Assembly: GCF_008831285.2 (NCBI RefSeq)
Contig: NC_045145.1
Span: 4,564,723 to 4,628,722, forward strand
Length of the DNA stretch: 64,000 nucleotides
Direction of reading: 5' to 3'
Source: Nymphaea colorata
Taxonomy: Eukaryota > Streptophyta > Magnoliopsida > Nymphaeales > Nymphaeaceae
Below, piece after piece: positions 34,615 through 45,431 of this stretch (positions are counted from its first letter, which is position 1; every line of letters begins with the position of its first letter). Below the pieces are notes generated by a model. That model was not told where the DNA came from. It was given only the letters and a program-made list of their open reading frames with translations, and ran no database searches. Made by a program: the position numbers and the translations under genes.

Positions 34615-34785
34615 TTTTTGTGGGGTGGGGGGATATACCAAAAGAAGTTAAAGCCCAGGGCTGCTTAGAAACCTGGGTAGAGAGCAGTACACCCATCAAT
34701 TAGAATGTTGCACAAAAATTGAGCTAATGATTAGACATTCACAAGTGTGTCAGTTGGACCAGCTACACTATGCCTCTTTGAGACT
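34615..34785 (-). mobile_element. tRNA-derived SINE, third copy
   Basis: The minus strand begins CTCAAAGAGGCATAGTGTAG, continues with a decayed box B, then ACATTCTAATTGATGGGTG, CTAAGCAGCCC and a pyrimidine-rich 3' end. Module order matches the copies at 10081-10350 and 29673-29893. No convincing target duplication was found. Confidence 0.55.
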
Positions 34786-35303
34786 GTTTATATTTTTGAT
34801 AAGGTGTACTTGAAGGCAAGACTTGCATATTATGCCCTTCACAAGACAACGTGAAGGGCACATGACCAACCAGGCTAAATATCATTATGAGGGGCACCTT
34901 CTTTTACATTGTTCCATGAACATGTTTAACAGTTTAGATTTCAAATTGTTTATAATGGTTCATTTATTGTCATATATACTCAATTGGTTCCTACCAAAAT
35001 TAACAACGAAAAAAGAATATCAAAATTATAGCTAAAACCCACTAGGATGGATGGTTCAAATTGATGTTTTATCAAGATGTTGAAAAAAAAAATTCTAAAA
35101 CCAACTTCATCCTTGCCATTTTTTCCAATTCTGGAGCAAAATCTGGTCTTAACCCAAGAATAACTCACATTCCCTTGCAAAAGATTAGGTGGTAAAGCAC
35201 ATCAAAGTCACTGGGATTATAGGAAAATGCATGCATAATATATATTTCATATTACTTTTAAATTTACATACGTCAGCATATTATGAAGCTTTCTTTTGAC
35301 TTA
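34786..35303. other. Intergenic up to the retrotransposon insertion site
   Basis: No gene or repeat recognised. It ends in the target sequence CATAT (35304-35308). Confidence 0.4.
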
Positions 35304-35308
35304 CATAT

Positions 35309-38300
35309 TGTAATCACCCCAAATTTTTCTAAAGGACTATGATGTTTTATCCAAGTGCGAAATTCAAATTTAGGCACAAGATTTTCAAAATACAACTTTC
35401 AGATCCAAATTAAATCCAAAAAACTACTCTTAGATCCAAATTAAATCCAAAATACTACTTTCAGATCCAAATTAAATCCAAAATACTACTCTCAGATCCA
35501 AATTAAATCCAAAATAGAACTTTCAGATCCAAATTAAATCCAAAATACTACTTTTAGATCCAAAACCCAAGTTCAGATTCAAATCAATCATTTAAGACAA
35601 GACCGATTTACCCATCCTTTTGATCAAAACCTCCTTTTAGATGGTGATTTTAGTCTTTTTGGGTAAACAATACCGATTTGCCCCTCCTTTTGACCAAAAA
35701 CCTCCTTTTAGAGGGTGATTTTAGTTTTTTTTAAACAAGACCGATTTGCCCCTCCTTTTGACCAAAAAACCTCCTTTTAGAGGGTGATTTTAGTCTTTTT
35801 TAAACAAGACCGATTTGCCCCTCCTTTTAATCAAAAAACCTCCTTTTAGAGGGTGATTTTAGTCTTTTTGGTAAACAAGACCAATTTACTCCTCTTTTGA
35901 CCAAAAAACATCCTTTTAGAGTGTAATTTTAGTCTTTTTGGGTAGACAAGACTCATTTGCTCTTCCTTTTGGCCAAAAAAATCTCCTTTTAGAGTGTGAT
36001 TTTAGTCTTTTTAGGTCAAAAAATTCAAATTTTGAGTTTTGGCTCCAAAATCCTCTATAGATACCCCCCCCATATCCTCCCTCTTGGGCAAGATTGGTCC
36101 TTGAGAGAAACTCTAGTGTATTCTCACTTGAAAACTTAGAGTTTCTCTTGAGCTCTCTCTCTCTCTCCCTCTTCCTCTTTCCATTTCCTTCTCCAACTTA
36201 GAGCAAGCACTCTTGGAGCTTCATTCAAAAGGGGATCTTCAAGTGAAGGTGTTCATCTTTCTTAGGTCATTTCCCATTAGAGGTATGTAATCTTCATCCC
36301 TCTCATTTCTCTCTTCTTTCTTTTCATTAATATTCTTATTATTATGTTATTTCTTTTTCTTAAATATAGTCTTGTTGTTGTTTTCATTTTCTCTTCACAT
36401 CTTCATCTCCCCATGGACAAAGGATATAGCACTCAACCTCTTTTTAGAGACAAGAGGCTATGCTCAAATACACCGGGAGTATGAGAAGATGAGATGATAT
36501 TTTATTTTATGATTAAATCATGTTCTTTCAAGTATTCTTGTTGTTCTTGTTCTTTCTCTTTATCAATATCTTCTTGCTCTTTCTTCTCTTCAATATATTC
36601 TTGTTGTTGTTATTCTTTTCCTTAATGAATATATTTTTGTTGTTATTGTTATTTCATTTCTTCAATATAGTCTTGTTCTTGTTATTTTCTTTTTTTCTCT
36701 TCTTCATCTTCCCATGATCAAAGGAGATAGCCCTCAATCTCTTTTTAGAGACAAGAGGCTATGCTCAAGTACATTGGGAGCGTGAAAAGATGAGAGGATC
36801 TTTCATTTCATAATTGAATCATGTTTTCTCTTTTATTAAATATAACATTGTTTCTCTTTCTACATTTTCTCCTCATCTTCATCTCCCCACGGCTAAAGAA
36901 GGTAGCTCTGAATCTCTTTTTAGAGACAAGAGGCTATACTCAAAGTGCACCGGGAGCATGGAAAGATGAGATGATCTTTCATTTTAATCATGTTTTTTCT
37001 TTTCATGAATACATTCTTATTGTTCTTTTGTTTCCTCTTATTTTCCTCTCTTCCTCATTTCTCCATGGCCAAAAGAGATAGCTCTCAATCTCTATTTTAG
37101 AGTCAAGAGGCTATACTCAAGTGCACCGGGAACATGAGAAGATGAGGTGGTATATCAATTCATAGTTACATCATGTCTTCCCTCCTAATTGAACTTTACT
37201 TTTTTCATCATCCTCTTTCTTTCTTTCCTTCCTTGAAAGTTATCTATATATTATGCATGCATAGTTGCTTGGTTCTTTACTTACATGTGAATGCATGTCG
37301 AGAATGAGAGTGTGGTTTGGGGACTCTTTATTTTTATATTAATCTTTGAGGTTGGGACTTGTCCAACCCGAGATAAACCCTCACGAAAATGTACATGTTA
37401 ATATGCATTTTCACATCATTTTGCGCTAGTTTCCTTCTTAATCATCACATTAGGAACCCTAACGAGTGCCTCGTTATGTTGCTTGTTTTCTTCCATACCC
37501 AACGGTGGAAGAAGTATATCCCTTACAACAAACCAAATAATATCATTCTATGCTTATATAAATCATATTTTCCAAAACATTTTCAAAAAGAACATTCTAA
37601 CATTTCCTTAGGGACTTAGCTTAGACTCTTGCATGAGTCCAAGCTCCCCTCCGGCCCACATTAAATTTGAAGTTGGTAATTTTAAGTTGTTCCTTGATTT
37701 TTCTAATCTTGTGAAGGTATGGATATATACACATGTTATATACATTTATGCCAACATGATGACCCTCATCTTTCTCTCTCTATGCTTTCATTTTCTATTT
37801 TATAAATTTTCATATGTGCATGAATACGTATGTACATGTGCTCCATTTCCTCTCTTTCAAATATTTATTCCTCTTTTCAAGACAAATATCTTCTCTTATA
37901 AAATTTCTCATACCCATATATGCGTATGATATTTTTCTTTTCCTCTAAAATCTCTCTTTCTCTTCGAATCAATACATCTTTTTCTCTTAAGCTTTCATAT
38001 ATGTGTATATGTGATGGTATGTACACATGTATGCATGTCTTTCTCTAAATCTCTCTCTTTCCTTTCATAAGAGTGTTTTATCTTTTATATTCTTTTTAAC
38101 ACTCTCATCTCATGAACTTTCTATATACCAACTTCAATAAGACCACAAACCAAGTAATGACCCAATATTAGAATCATGCTTGATGGTCTACAATCTCTAT
38201 CCATTTTCAAAAACTTTTCTTCTTATATACAATAATTATTACAACGAAATCTTAGATGTATGTTGTGGTAGGAATGACATTAGATGAATGTTGTGGTAGG

Positions 38301-38531
38301 AATGTTTTACATTTTTTCAATCATATAGGGTAAATGCATTCACGCATTCTCACCCACTTTATTTCACTTATGATCACAAGCACCTCTCCAAAGGAACTTA
38401 AGTAAGAAGGGATGGAGCTCTAGCTAGGTGGTAACCGAATTAGAGCAAAATCTCAAACCTACTTAAAGTCTTAAGAGAACACTAAAGAGATTTCAAAATG
38501 TTTTCACAAGTTTTTCAAATGATATTTACTA
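35309..38531 (+). repeat. 5' LTR, lacking its last about 300 bp
   Basis: Begins TGTAATCACCCCAAATTTTT. It aligns with 59809 to about 63151 and then leaves the LTR at GATATTTACTA|G, where the 1.68-kb duplicated segment starts. It differs from the other LTR stretches by many substitutions and indels, whereas those two are almost identical to each other. Its TATA box is altered (TATAGATA, 36056-36063). Confidence 0.88.
35398..37140 (+). repeat. Three tandem-repeat blocks inside the LTR
   Basis: Block 1 (about 35398-35590): about 33-bp units containing CAGATCCAAATTAAATCC, six or so. Block 2 (about 35595-36040): about 68-bp units with ACCGATTTGCCCCTCC and GGTGATTTTAGTC, about seven. Block 3 (about 36414-37140): four longer units, each with AGAGACAAGAGGCTA or a variant. 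The blocks recur at 49322-50970 and 59894-61760. Confidence 0.85.
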
Positions 38532-40214
38532 GTTTCTTTGGTTAGGAAGTATTGTGAAGATGTGCATAAATAGGCAGTAATTTCTTCGGTTATGAAACAT
38601 TGTGAATGTGTGCATAGATGGGCAGATACTTTCTTTGGTTAGGAAGCACTATGAAGAAAGTACCTCTTCATAAATATAGAAGAGGTAGAGAGAGAAACTG
38701 GTTCTTACGAATTTGAGGAATTTTGTGGGATAGGAGATGAGGAGCACCATGGGCAAAAGAAGACTGCCACGAAGGGACCAATGACTCTTCATGTTCTTTC
38801 AGGAGAAGTCGTTGCAGAGATCATAGCATGCATTGTTTCTTCATCGTCGGCCATGTTGTCAGTTCCTGATCTTGCCAACATGAAGCTCACGTAAGTTTTC
38901 TGTCTTCTACAACAAATTCAACTTTCAAGCACTCTTCATGGATTCTCTAAAGGATTTCATTCAAATGGGATGGGCATGTGCAAGATGTTGCGTGAAGCTG
39001 CAGTGGATAGATGGGTGCTCAGACGAGCCACCATTATGGATGGATCTCGAAGGTTGGGCTGGTGGTTGTAACGACCGAGCTCATGGTCGTTGGTATTGGA
39101 TTGTGTAGAGACAGGAAATCAACTAGCAGCCTGTGTTCTAGGCATGGTATGAATTTGTAGTTCTTTTTTCTATATTACAGGTTTAATCTTTTTATACGAT
39201 AATGTTTTTCTATTATCTTCATAGGTTGCAACACACGCCAAGTTTTGTCTCTCTCTCTCTTTTATATTTATGAAGAAGTAGTTTTTCTTTACAAACTAAT
39301 CGAAGAAACTACCTGTCTATTTATGCACACCTTCATAATGTTTCTTAATCGAAGAAACTACCTACCTACCTATTTATGCACACCCTCACAGTGCTTCATA
39401 ACTGAAGAAACTATTGAAGCCAGTAGAACTAATTGATGAACATAGCTAATGGTTCAGCTCCTCGAATGTTGTTCATAATCAAATCTTCAAAGTGAAAGCT
39501 GAGGATGATCTTGTTTGTAATTAGACACAAGCTGAATAAATGTATATTACGATTATATTAAGATTTTTCTTTCAAGAACTTTAGTGATAAAAGAAAGGGT
39601 TTCAACGTTAAATAGAGGTTAGCTTTTGCTTCAGTAGAACTTACAAGCTTAAGGTACATGTATAGTTGCATGTGTGAGCGCACACATACACATGATTTCT
39701 TCTAATCAGACTCTAATAAAGATTTTAAAATATTGCAAATGTGATTTATGTTCTCTCACCTGGGAACACACATGGTTGTTTTTGTTCAGGATCTAATAAA
39801 GGATTATAAATTAATATTGCAAACATGATTTGTGTCCTCTCATTTGGGAATATATATTGAGTGAAGGTGTGAGAATGGACAATTATATTTGGCTCGCTAG
39901 CTCTCTTGCATTGACTTGTACTAATGATCATGGTTTCATGCTATATATTCTTCATCACAGCGCAACTTATCACTACCTGTGAAAGGATTTTCCTCTTCTT
40001 TTCTTTAAGAAGGGCACCCGATCATCGAAGTACCTTAACATTGAACTTTGGGATTATTTTTTCTCATGGCATTTATCAAACTTTGCAAGATGTTCTAATT
40101 TATTTTAATAAGAAAAAGCAAACAAAAATATGGGGCTGTGAATTCTTCAATAGTTCCCTTCGAGCAAACAAAATAAAGCATGCCATCTAATTTTTAGTAA
40201 GGAGCTCTTGTTAG
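38530..40214 (+). repeat. Second copy of the 1.68-kb F-box-array segment, inside the 5' LTR
   Basis: Nearly identical to 27184-28867, including an eighth F-box fragment (38749-39146) with the same frameshift and lost acceptor. It replaces the last about 300 bp of the 5' LTR and the expected primer-binding site. The left junction shares only the dinucleotide TA with the LTR. No target duplication flanks it. Confidence 0.88.
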
Positions 40215-40923
40215 TATGTCCCCTATTTTGGCCTCGACCCCATTGGCATTTCATTGCATTGTTTGATGATTGTGAATGTTTTCTTGCACATAGGACTAAT
40301 TGAGAAGGATCAATCATGTTCACACATATTTATGATCACATACCACCCTTCTCAATTTAGGAGTTGTTTGAAAGCCATGTTTGCTCTTCTATTTTAATCT
40401 TCAAACTTATGCAACATTGCATTAGAGACAAGTCAATTTATATGATTTCTCATATTTCAAAATTCCTCATACCTATTTGTCCCGGTCATCATGTTGCCGG
40501 GCTTGGTCTTTGGCGGTAGCACAAGACTAAGCCTTACAACTAGACCACACCTTGGGCGGGAACGCCCCCTCGTTAGTACCATGAGTAGTAATTTATGGTA
40601 TATCGACGAGTGATCAAGAAGAAGTTGATGAACTCTACCCTTAGTTGCCTAAGGAAGAATCTATGCTTGTACTAAGCCATTTGGCTAAGGTATATAAGCA
40701 TAACTTGATATCGGATTATCGCGACACAAAATTATCTCAATTAGGTTCCTATACCCAATTTTCTAAAAAAAAAGAAAATTATTTCATGATAGATGTTGAT
40801 GTGCGTGAAACCTTATGTGATGATTTGCAACCTCATTCCACACATCTACCTCATATTGTCTTTGTCAACCTAGTCAATGTTTTCCACTAATTCAATTTTT
40901 ATCTTTTAGAGTCATCATTCAAG
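40215..40923 (+). other. Retrotransposon leader region, first copy
   Basis: Between the inserted segment and ORF1. I could not find a tRNA primer-binding site. One frame (40645-40890) has no domain. From 40489 the sequence is repeated after the N gap at 51080. Confidence 0.55.
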
Positions 40924-42145
40924 ATGTATTCTTTCCAACATGGTGTCACATTCCCTTATGATCACATCCTCTTTGGGGAAGGTCCCGAACGGTCCACCTA
41001 CATTTCTCTTGAGTCTCAACCTTTGGCTCCCGAATGGTATCGGACTTGGCATCCCACCTTCTCTCGGATGTTTCCTTCTTACTTTGAAGAATGTGGGCTA
41101 GAGATAGTGGCAGCTGGAGGAATGCAGTCAGTTGATGGAAATTTGGTACATGCAATCGCCGAGCGTTGGAACCCAAGGACCTCCTCTTTTTGGTTTCCAT
41201 GGGGAGAAATGACAATATTACTAGATGAATTTGCCGAAATACTAGACCTCCCAACCCCAACTTGTGACCCAAATGATCTATTGGAAAAACAATTCCTTAT
41301 GAACCCAACCAATGTCAATGCAAATGACCTCATTGCTCACTTTACTGGACGGAAAACTTGGCCTTTAGTAGAAAACCATGAAAATCAAAGCATCAACATG
41401 AAAAATTTGTATGAAGAATTTTGGAACCTATGTTGAACCTTCTACCCTACCTCGAAAAGCCATAGGGAGAATTAAACATTGTATGATGCTCTGCACAGTA
41501 GGAGTGACCCTTTTTACCGATGGAAGTGACATTTTAGATGTCCGTATTGCCCAACTTTTTCGAGTATGGGGGCATAGAGGGACCCGACACTTGTCAGTAG
41601 CAATGACAACCTTAGCCTTCCTTTACCGAGGACTCACCCGCTTTACCATTGGAGATATCGACTTCGTAGAATGATGCACATATGCTTTACAATTGTGGTT
41701 CCTCAAGCATGCGGGACCCCAAGCCAGTCTATTCAGAAACACTGATGGATCATTGACAACGTTGGAGCAATATCGTCGTTTGATCAAGCAATTGAATGAA
41801 GGAGAGATCATTTGGGATTATTGTGATCGTCGGCAGAGCCTACCCCGATACACTCACCATCATCATGGGCGTACCACACTCTTGGGCCCCTACTTCATAG
41901 TTGATTATTGTGCTGATAGATGTATGAGACAGTTCTCTCAAAGGCAGAAGATGGTCTCTGTGCATGCACCAATTGGAGCTATTCCCGAATTTGACCTTAG
42001 TTCTCCTCAATGGACAACATTGTTTGCAGTAACTCGACAAGAATGGAAGACACAAATATCATACACTTGGTTCATAGGTCCAGTGGTGAAGAAGGAATAT
42101 GCTGAGTGGTGGGATGCCAACCGACCACCATCCATCCTTCCCTAA
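40924..42145 (+). pseudogene. Retrotransposon ORF1, plant-mobile-domain-like protein (copy 1)
   Basis: The extra ORF upstream of gag starts MYSFQHGVTFPYDHILFGEG. Its core AERWNPRTSSFWFPWGEMTI followed by LLDEFAEILDLP matches the plant mobile domain (PMD) pattern 'W.....F..P.GE.T..L.D...LLGL', known from plant MAIN-like proteins and from some retrotransposons. It is about 400 residues overall but broken: a frameshift at about 41411-41436 and an in-frame TGA at 41672-41674. Its role in the element is unknown; an ORF of unknown function preceding gag is a reported feature of Ogre elements. Confidence 0.65.
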
Positions 42146-42317
42146 AAAGTTTTATGTTGTCAACTTTGTATTCCTTCTGTCGTTGTCATCTTTATTAGTA
42201 CCTTTGGATGTAACTTTTAAAAACTTGTAATGCAATATGAACCTTCATTTTGTCATCATTTCCGTCCAATAACTCTATTTTCTTATGTCATAAGGTGAAT
42301 ACTTGAAAGCCAACAAG

Positions 42318-43737
42318 ATGGTTGAAACTAGATCGCAAGCTAAGCAGACTCCTCAAAACGAGGCTTCATCCTCTGAACTCCGTCCAGAAACACTTGGCCT
42401 CCCAGCAATCGAGCCAGAAGCTTACTATATGTTCCGTTTGTTCATGGAGCGATTCATGAAAGATCAAGAAGTGCAAAAGGCCTTGATGGTTACTCCAGAA
42501 CCGGATAATGAAAAGACTGCCAAGCAAAAAAGAAAAAAGAAAAACAAGTCTTTTGTTGAAAATCAGGATGAAAGCTATTTGGGTTCAGATTCGGCAATTA
42601 GTAAAGAAGAAAAACCCGAACTGTTTTCTCTCAAAAAGAAAAAGACAACAAAGAAAAATAAAAAGGAAAAAGATGTTATGATAGAAAACAGCTCACCCAG
42701 TCCTATCACCACTGAAAGTTCGGAAGAGAAGCCCAAAAGGAAGACAAAACCTACCAAGAAAGTCAAAAAGACAAAGAAATACATCACTAGCAACAGCTCA
42801 GACAGTGAGAGTTCTGAAGAAAAAGAAAAGGAGATCAAGGGCAACAAGAAAAGACCAAGCCAGAATTGATCGAATCAAGTGATGATGAAAGTCCGATTAA
42901 GCGCAGATTCTATGAAATGGAGAAAAGAATGAACAATCTTGAGCTTAGGGGGAAGGAGGAACGTTCATACTCATGTGATGACTACTACCTTGGCATTGAA
43001 GGGGACGAAGACGTGAAAGGCTTGCCCAGAGAATTCATCAGATATGATGGAACCACTTGTCTACACATTCATCTTTAAACATTTTTCAATGATTGCTACA
43101 AAATTCTGACAAATAACAGAGCTTTGTTCTGATATTTTCCAAGAAGCCTTGAAGGCATTGCCGCACAATGGTATAAAGAAAATATCAATCCGATCGAGCT
43201 GAATGAGTTTGACAAGTTGATTAACATGTTTGTTGAAAGATTTGAATAAAATGCTCCCATGGCTCCAACCCTCAGTACCATTTGCAGTCTTCGTCAGAAA
43301 CAGTGAGAAAAGGCTCGAGAATTCATCAAAAATGGAGAATTCAATGCAATAAGATGAAGGAGCCCATTTCTGAAACACAAGCCTTGTCACTCATTAGGAA
43401 AAATCTTGTCCAACCTTTGAAAAGTCTCATCCGCAATGCCCCAATCAAAACCTTTGCTGAGTTAATTGAACAAGCAAACTCGATAGAAGAAGGAATTGAG
43501 GAAGGAGATTTTGATAGAATTATTGTTCCTAAGTACAAAGAAGATGGAAAGAAAGAAGGAAGGACACAACTGCCTGCACAATTCATAGCCAATACTGGCA
43601 TTAGAAATGACCATGATAATAACTACAAGCATGACAAGGGAGTTAGTTTCAAGAAGAACACACAGTTTCTTAAAGGCGACGATGAAAGGAAAAAAAACAC
43701 CCAGGTTGGAGCTACGACCGGAAATTCACTCCTTTGA
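42318..43737 (+). pseudogene. Retrotransposon gag (copy 1)
   Basis: Starts MVETRSQAKQTPQNEASSSE and has a long Lys/Ser/Glu-rich low-complexity region. A Retrotrans_gag-like segment follows (LEGIAAQWYKENINP, then NKMKEPISETQALSLIRKNL). Frames change at about 42866 and again around 43079-43340, where several stops occur. The structural protein cannot be made intact from this copy. Confidence 0.75.
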
Positions 43738-45095
43738 GCCAGTCTCGGGAGAAGATCCTGGAATACCTTCTCGCCAAAGGAACTATCGTCTCGCCAAAAA
43801 TATCAGAGCCTCCGAAAATGATGGGAGGAAATAAAGAAAAACTGTGCAAGTTTCATCGTACCTCTGGTCATGACACTGAGGATTGTTTTGTCCTCAAAAA
43901 TATTATTCAAGACTTCATCAACAAAGATCTCAAGATTTGTGATGATAGTACCCCTAAGATACTAAGGAATCCATTCCCTGACCACGGGAAGGCGGCAGTA
44001 GCCATGATCACTACAGGCACTCCACTTCCGTACCATCCACAAGAGCACATTCGACCTTATATTGGGAGCAGCTCACACAAAGTCATGGTGGTAGACCAAG
44101 GTAAGGAACCTCTAGATTTCATTGCTATGATGAATGGCAGGATAGAAAGTTTGCCCAAGAAACTTCTTATGATTCCAAAGACTTTTATCTTACAAGGCGA
44201 TGAATCATCAAATGACTCCTCAGATGAAGATCCATGCTATTTGGACGTTCTCCCCTTGGAAGAGCGTATGGATGAGGGAGACTCGATTCAAGCTTCTAAA
44301 AATCAGTCAATTACCTTCTCAGAAAAAGACCTCTCAAAATGGGGATATTTCCATGAAGATGCTCTTTACATCGTTGTTCAGGTCAATGGGATGACGGTGC
44401 CACATGTTTTGATTGATGGAGGAAGTGGTTTGAATATTTGTCCTGATCTCACGGCTAAAACATTGAGGTTTCGTGAAAACAAATATCGTTCTGATAATAC
44501 CAAGATCTACAGATACGATGGCCGAGGCATGAACAGCAAAGGTACCCTCGACATGAATGTGATCATTGAAAATACTAACCATTGCATTGTATTTCATGTG
44601 GTAGATGTACCACCATCATACAACCTGCTTTTGGGACGACCTTGGATCTATCAAGTACGAGGGATCTCATCCACTCTTCATCAATGCCTGAAATGGAATT
44701 TTAGTCTATCAGTCATCACTGTCCGTGCTGAGGATCCGGTCAAGAGGTTGATGCAACCTATGCTCCCTAGGCCAATTGATCCGATAGATGTACCGAGCAT
44801 AAGAACAACAAAGGACAGACCTTTGGAAGAATGGAAGAACATGGAGATAAGGGAATCATCTGGGAATGCTTATACTATTTCAAGCAATCGTGCAAGTTAC
44901 CAAGAACACCTATTGTATGTTCATTTCATGAAAAACCCGAAGGGTTTTCAGTTGCTTCTGAAAGGTGGCTACCCTCCATTCACTGGCCTTGGGAAAAATG
45001 AAGATGGCATCTTGCAACCGATTAGCATCTCTTTTCAGATGAACATGAGAGGACTGGATATCATGAAGGAATTTGAAGAAGATCTTGGGGGCTAA
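43734..45095 (+). CDS. Retrotransposon gag C-terminus and aspartic protease (copy 1)
   Basis: A 453-residue open frame. A zinc-knuckle-like CKFHRTSGHDTEDC lies at about residues 38-51. The protease active-site region is VLIDGGSGLNICP at about 225-237 (Asp-Gly-Gly in place of the commoner Asp-Ser/Thr-Gly), and LLLGRPWIYQ at about 300 is the second conserved protease motif. A G-patch-like GYPPFTGLGKNEDGI is near residue 415. It overlaps the preceding gag frame by four bases. The protein would process the polyprotein, but the rest of the element is defective. Confidence 0.75.
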   Translation: MSQSREKILEYLLAKGTIVSPKISEPPKMMGGNKEKLCKFHRTSGHDTEDCFVLKNIIQDFINKDLKICDDSTPKILRNPFPDHGKAAVAMITTGTPLPYHPQEHIRPYIGSSSHKVMVVDQGKEPLDFIAMMNGRIESLPKKLLMIPKTFILQGDESSNDSSDEDPCYLDVLPLEERMDEGDSIQASKNQSITFSEKDLSKWGYFHEDALYIVVQVNGMTVPHVLIDGGSGLNICPDLTAKTLRFRENKYRSDNTKIYRYDGRGMNSKGTLDMNVIIENTNHCIVFHVVDVPPSYNLLLGRPWIYQVRGISSTLHQCLKWNFSLSVITVRAEDPVKRLMQPMLPRPIDPIDVPSIRTTKDRPLEEWKNMEIRESSGNAYTISSNRASYQEHLLYVHFMKNPKGFQLLLKGGYPPFTGLGKNEDGILQPISISFQMNMRGLDIMKEFEEDLGG

Positions 45096-45431
45096 TAGTA
45101 TTCACTTTTGTTTCAAAATCCTCGCATGAATTTTGTAATTTTGAACATCTTTTTGTCTCGTCTCATGAGAGAACTCATTCTATGAACTAAGAACCTTTTT
45201 TTTATATATGCAAATGTAAGTAATTTTTTGTTGTCAATTTCGTTCAACTCTTTCCTTTATCCTCTTTACAGGATGTTGGAACTCAATATGTCTCAGTTTA
45301 TTCTTTTTCCACGAAAGTTCCCCCAGAAAGCATTTATCGAACAAGCAGTCGGTGAAATGGAACCTATGGCAATACCCGAGTCGGAATTACCAGAATTCAC
45401 TTAGATTCAGAAACAAGAACATCCCTCATCT
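45096..45431 (+). other. Non-coding gap between protease and reverse transcriptase (copy 1)
   Basis: Stops occur in all plus frames. It contains AATGTAAGTAATT (GT at 45216) and a strong acceptor-like CCTCTTTACAG ending 45271. Ogre elements are reported to splice out an intron between protease and RT. Here a donor upstream of the stop at 45093 would be needed and none is obvious. Confidence 0.45.

Noticed and set aside
36520-37081. Phe/Leu-rich frames (also at 61141-61720)
   Set aside because: Translations of pyrimidine-rich LTR repeats, not membrane proteins.
45216-45271. GT-AG pair as the pro-RT intron
   Set aside because: Only 56 bases and downstream of the protease stop codon, so splicing it would not join the two frames.
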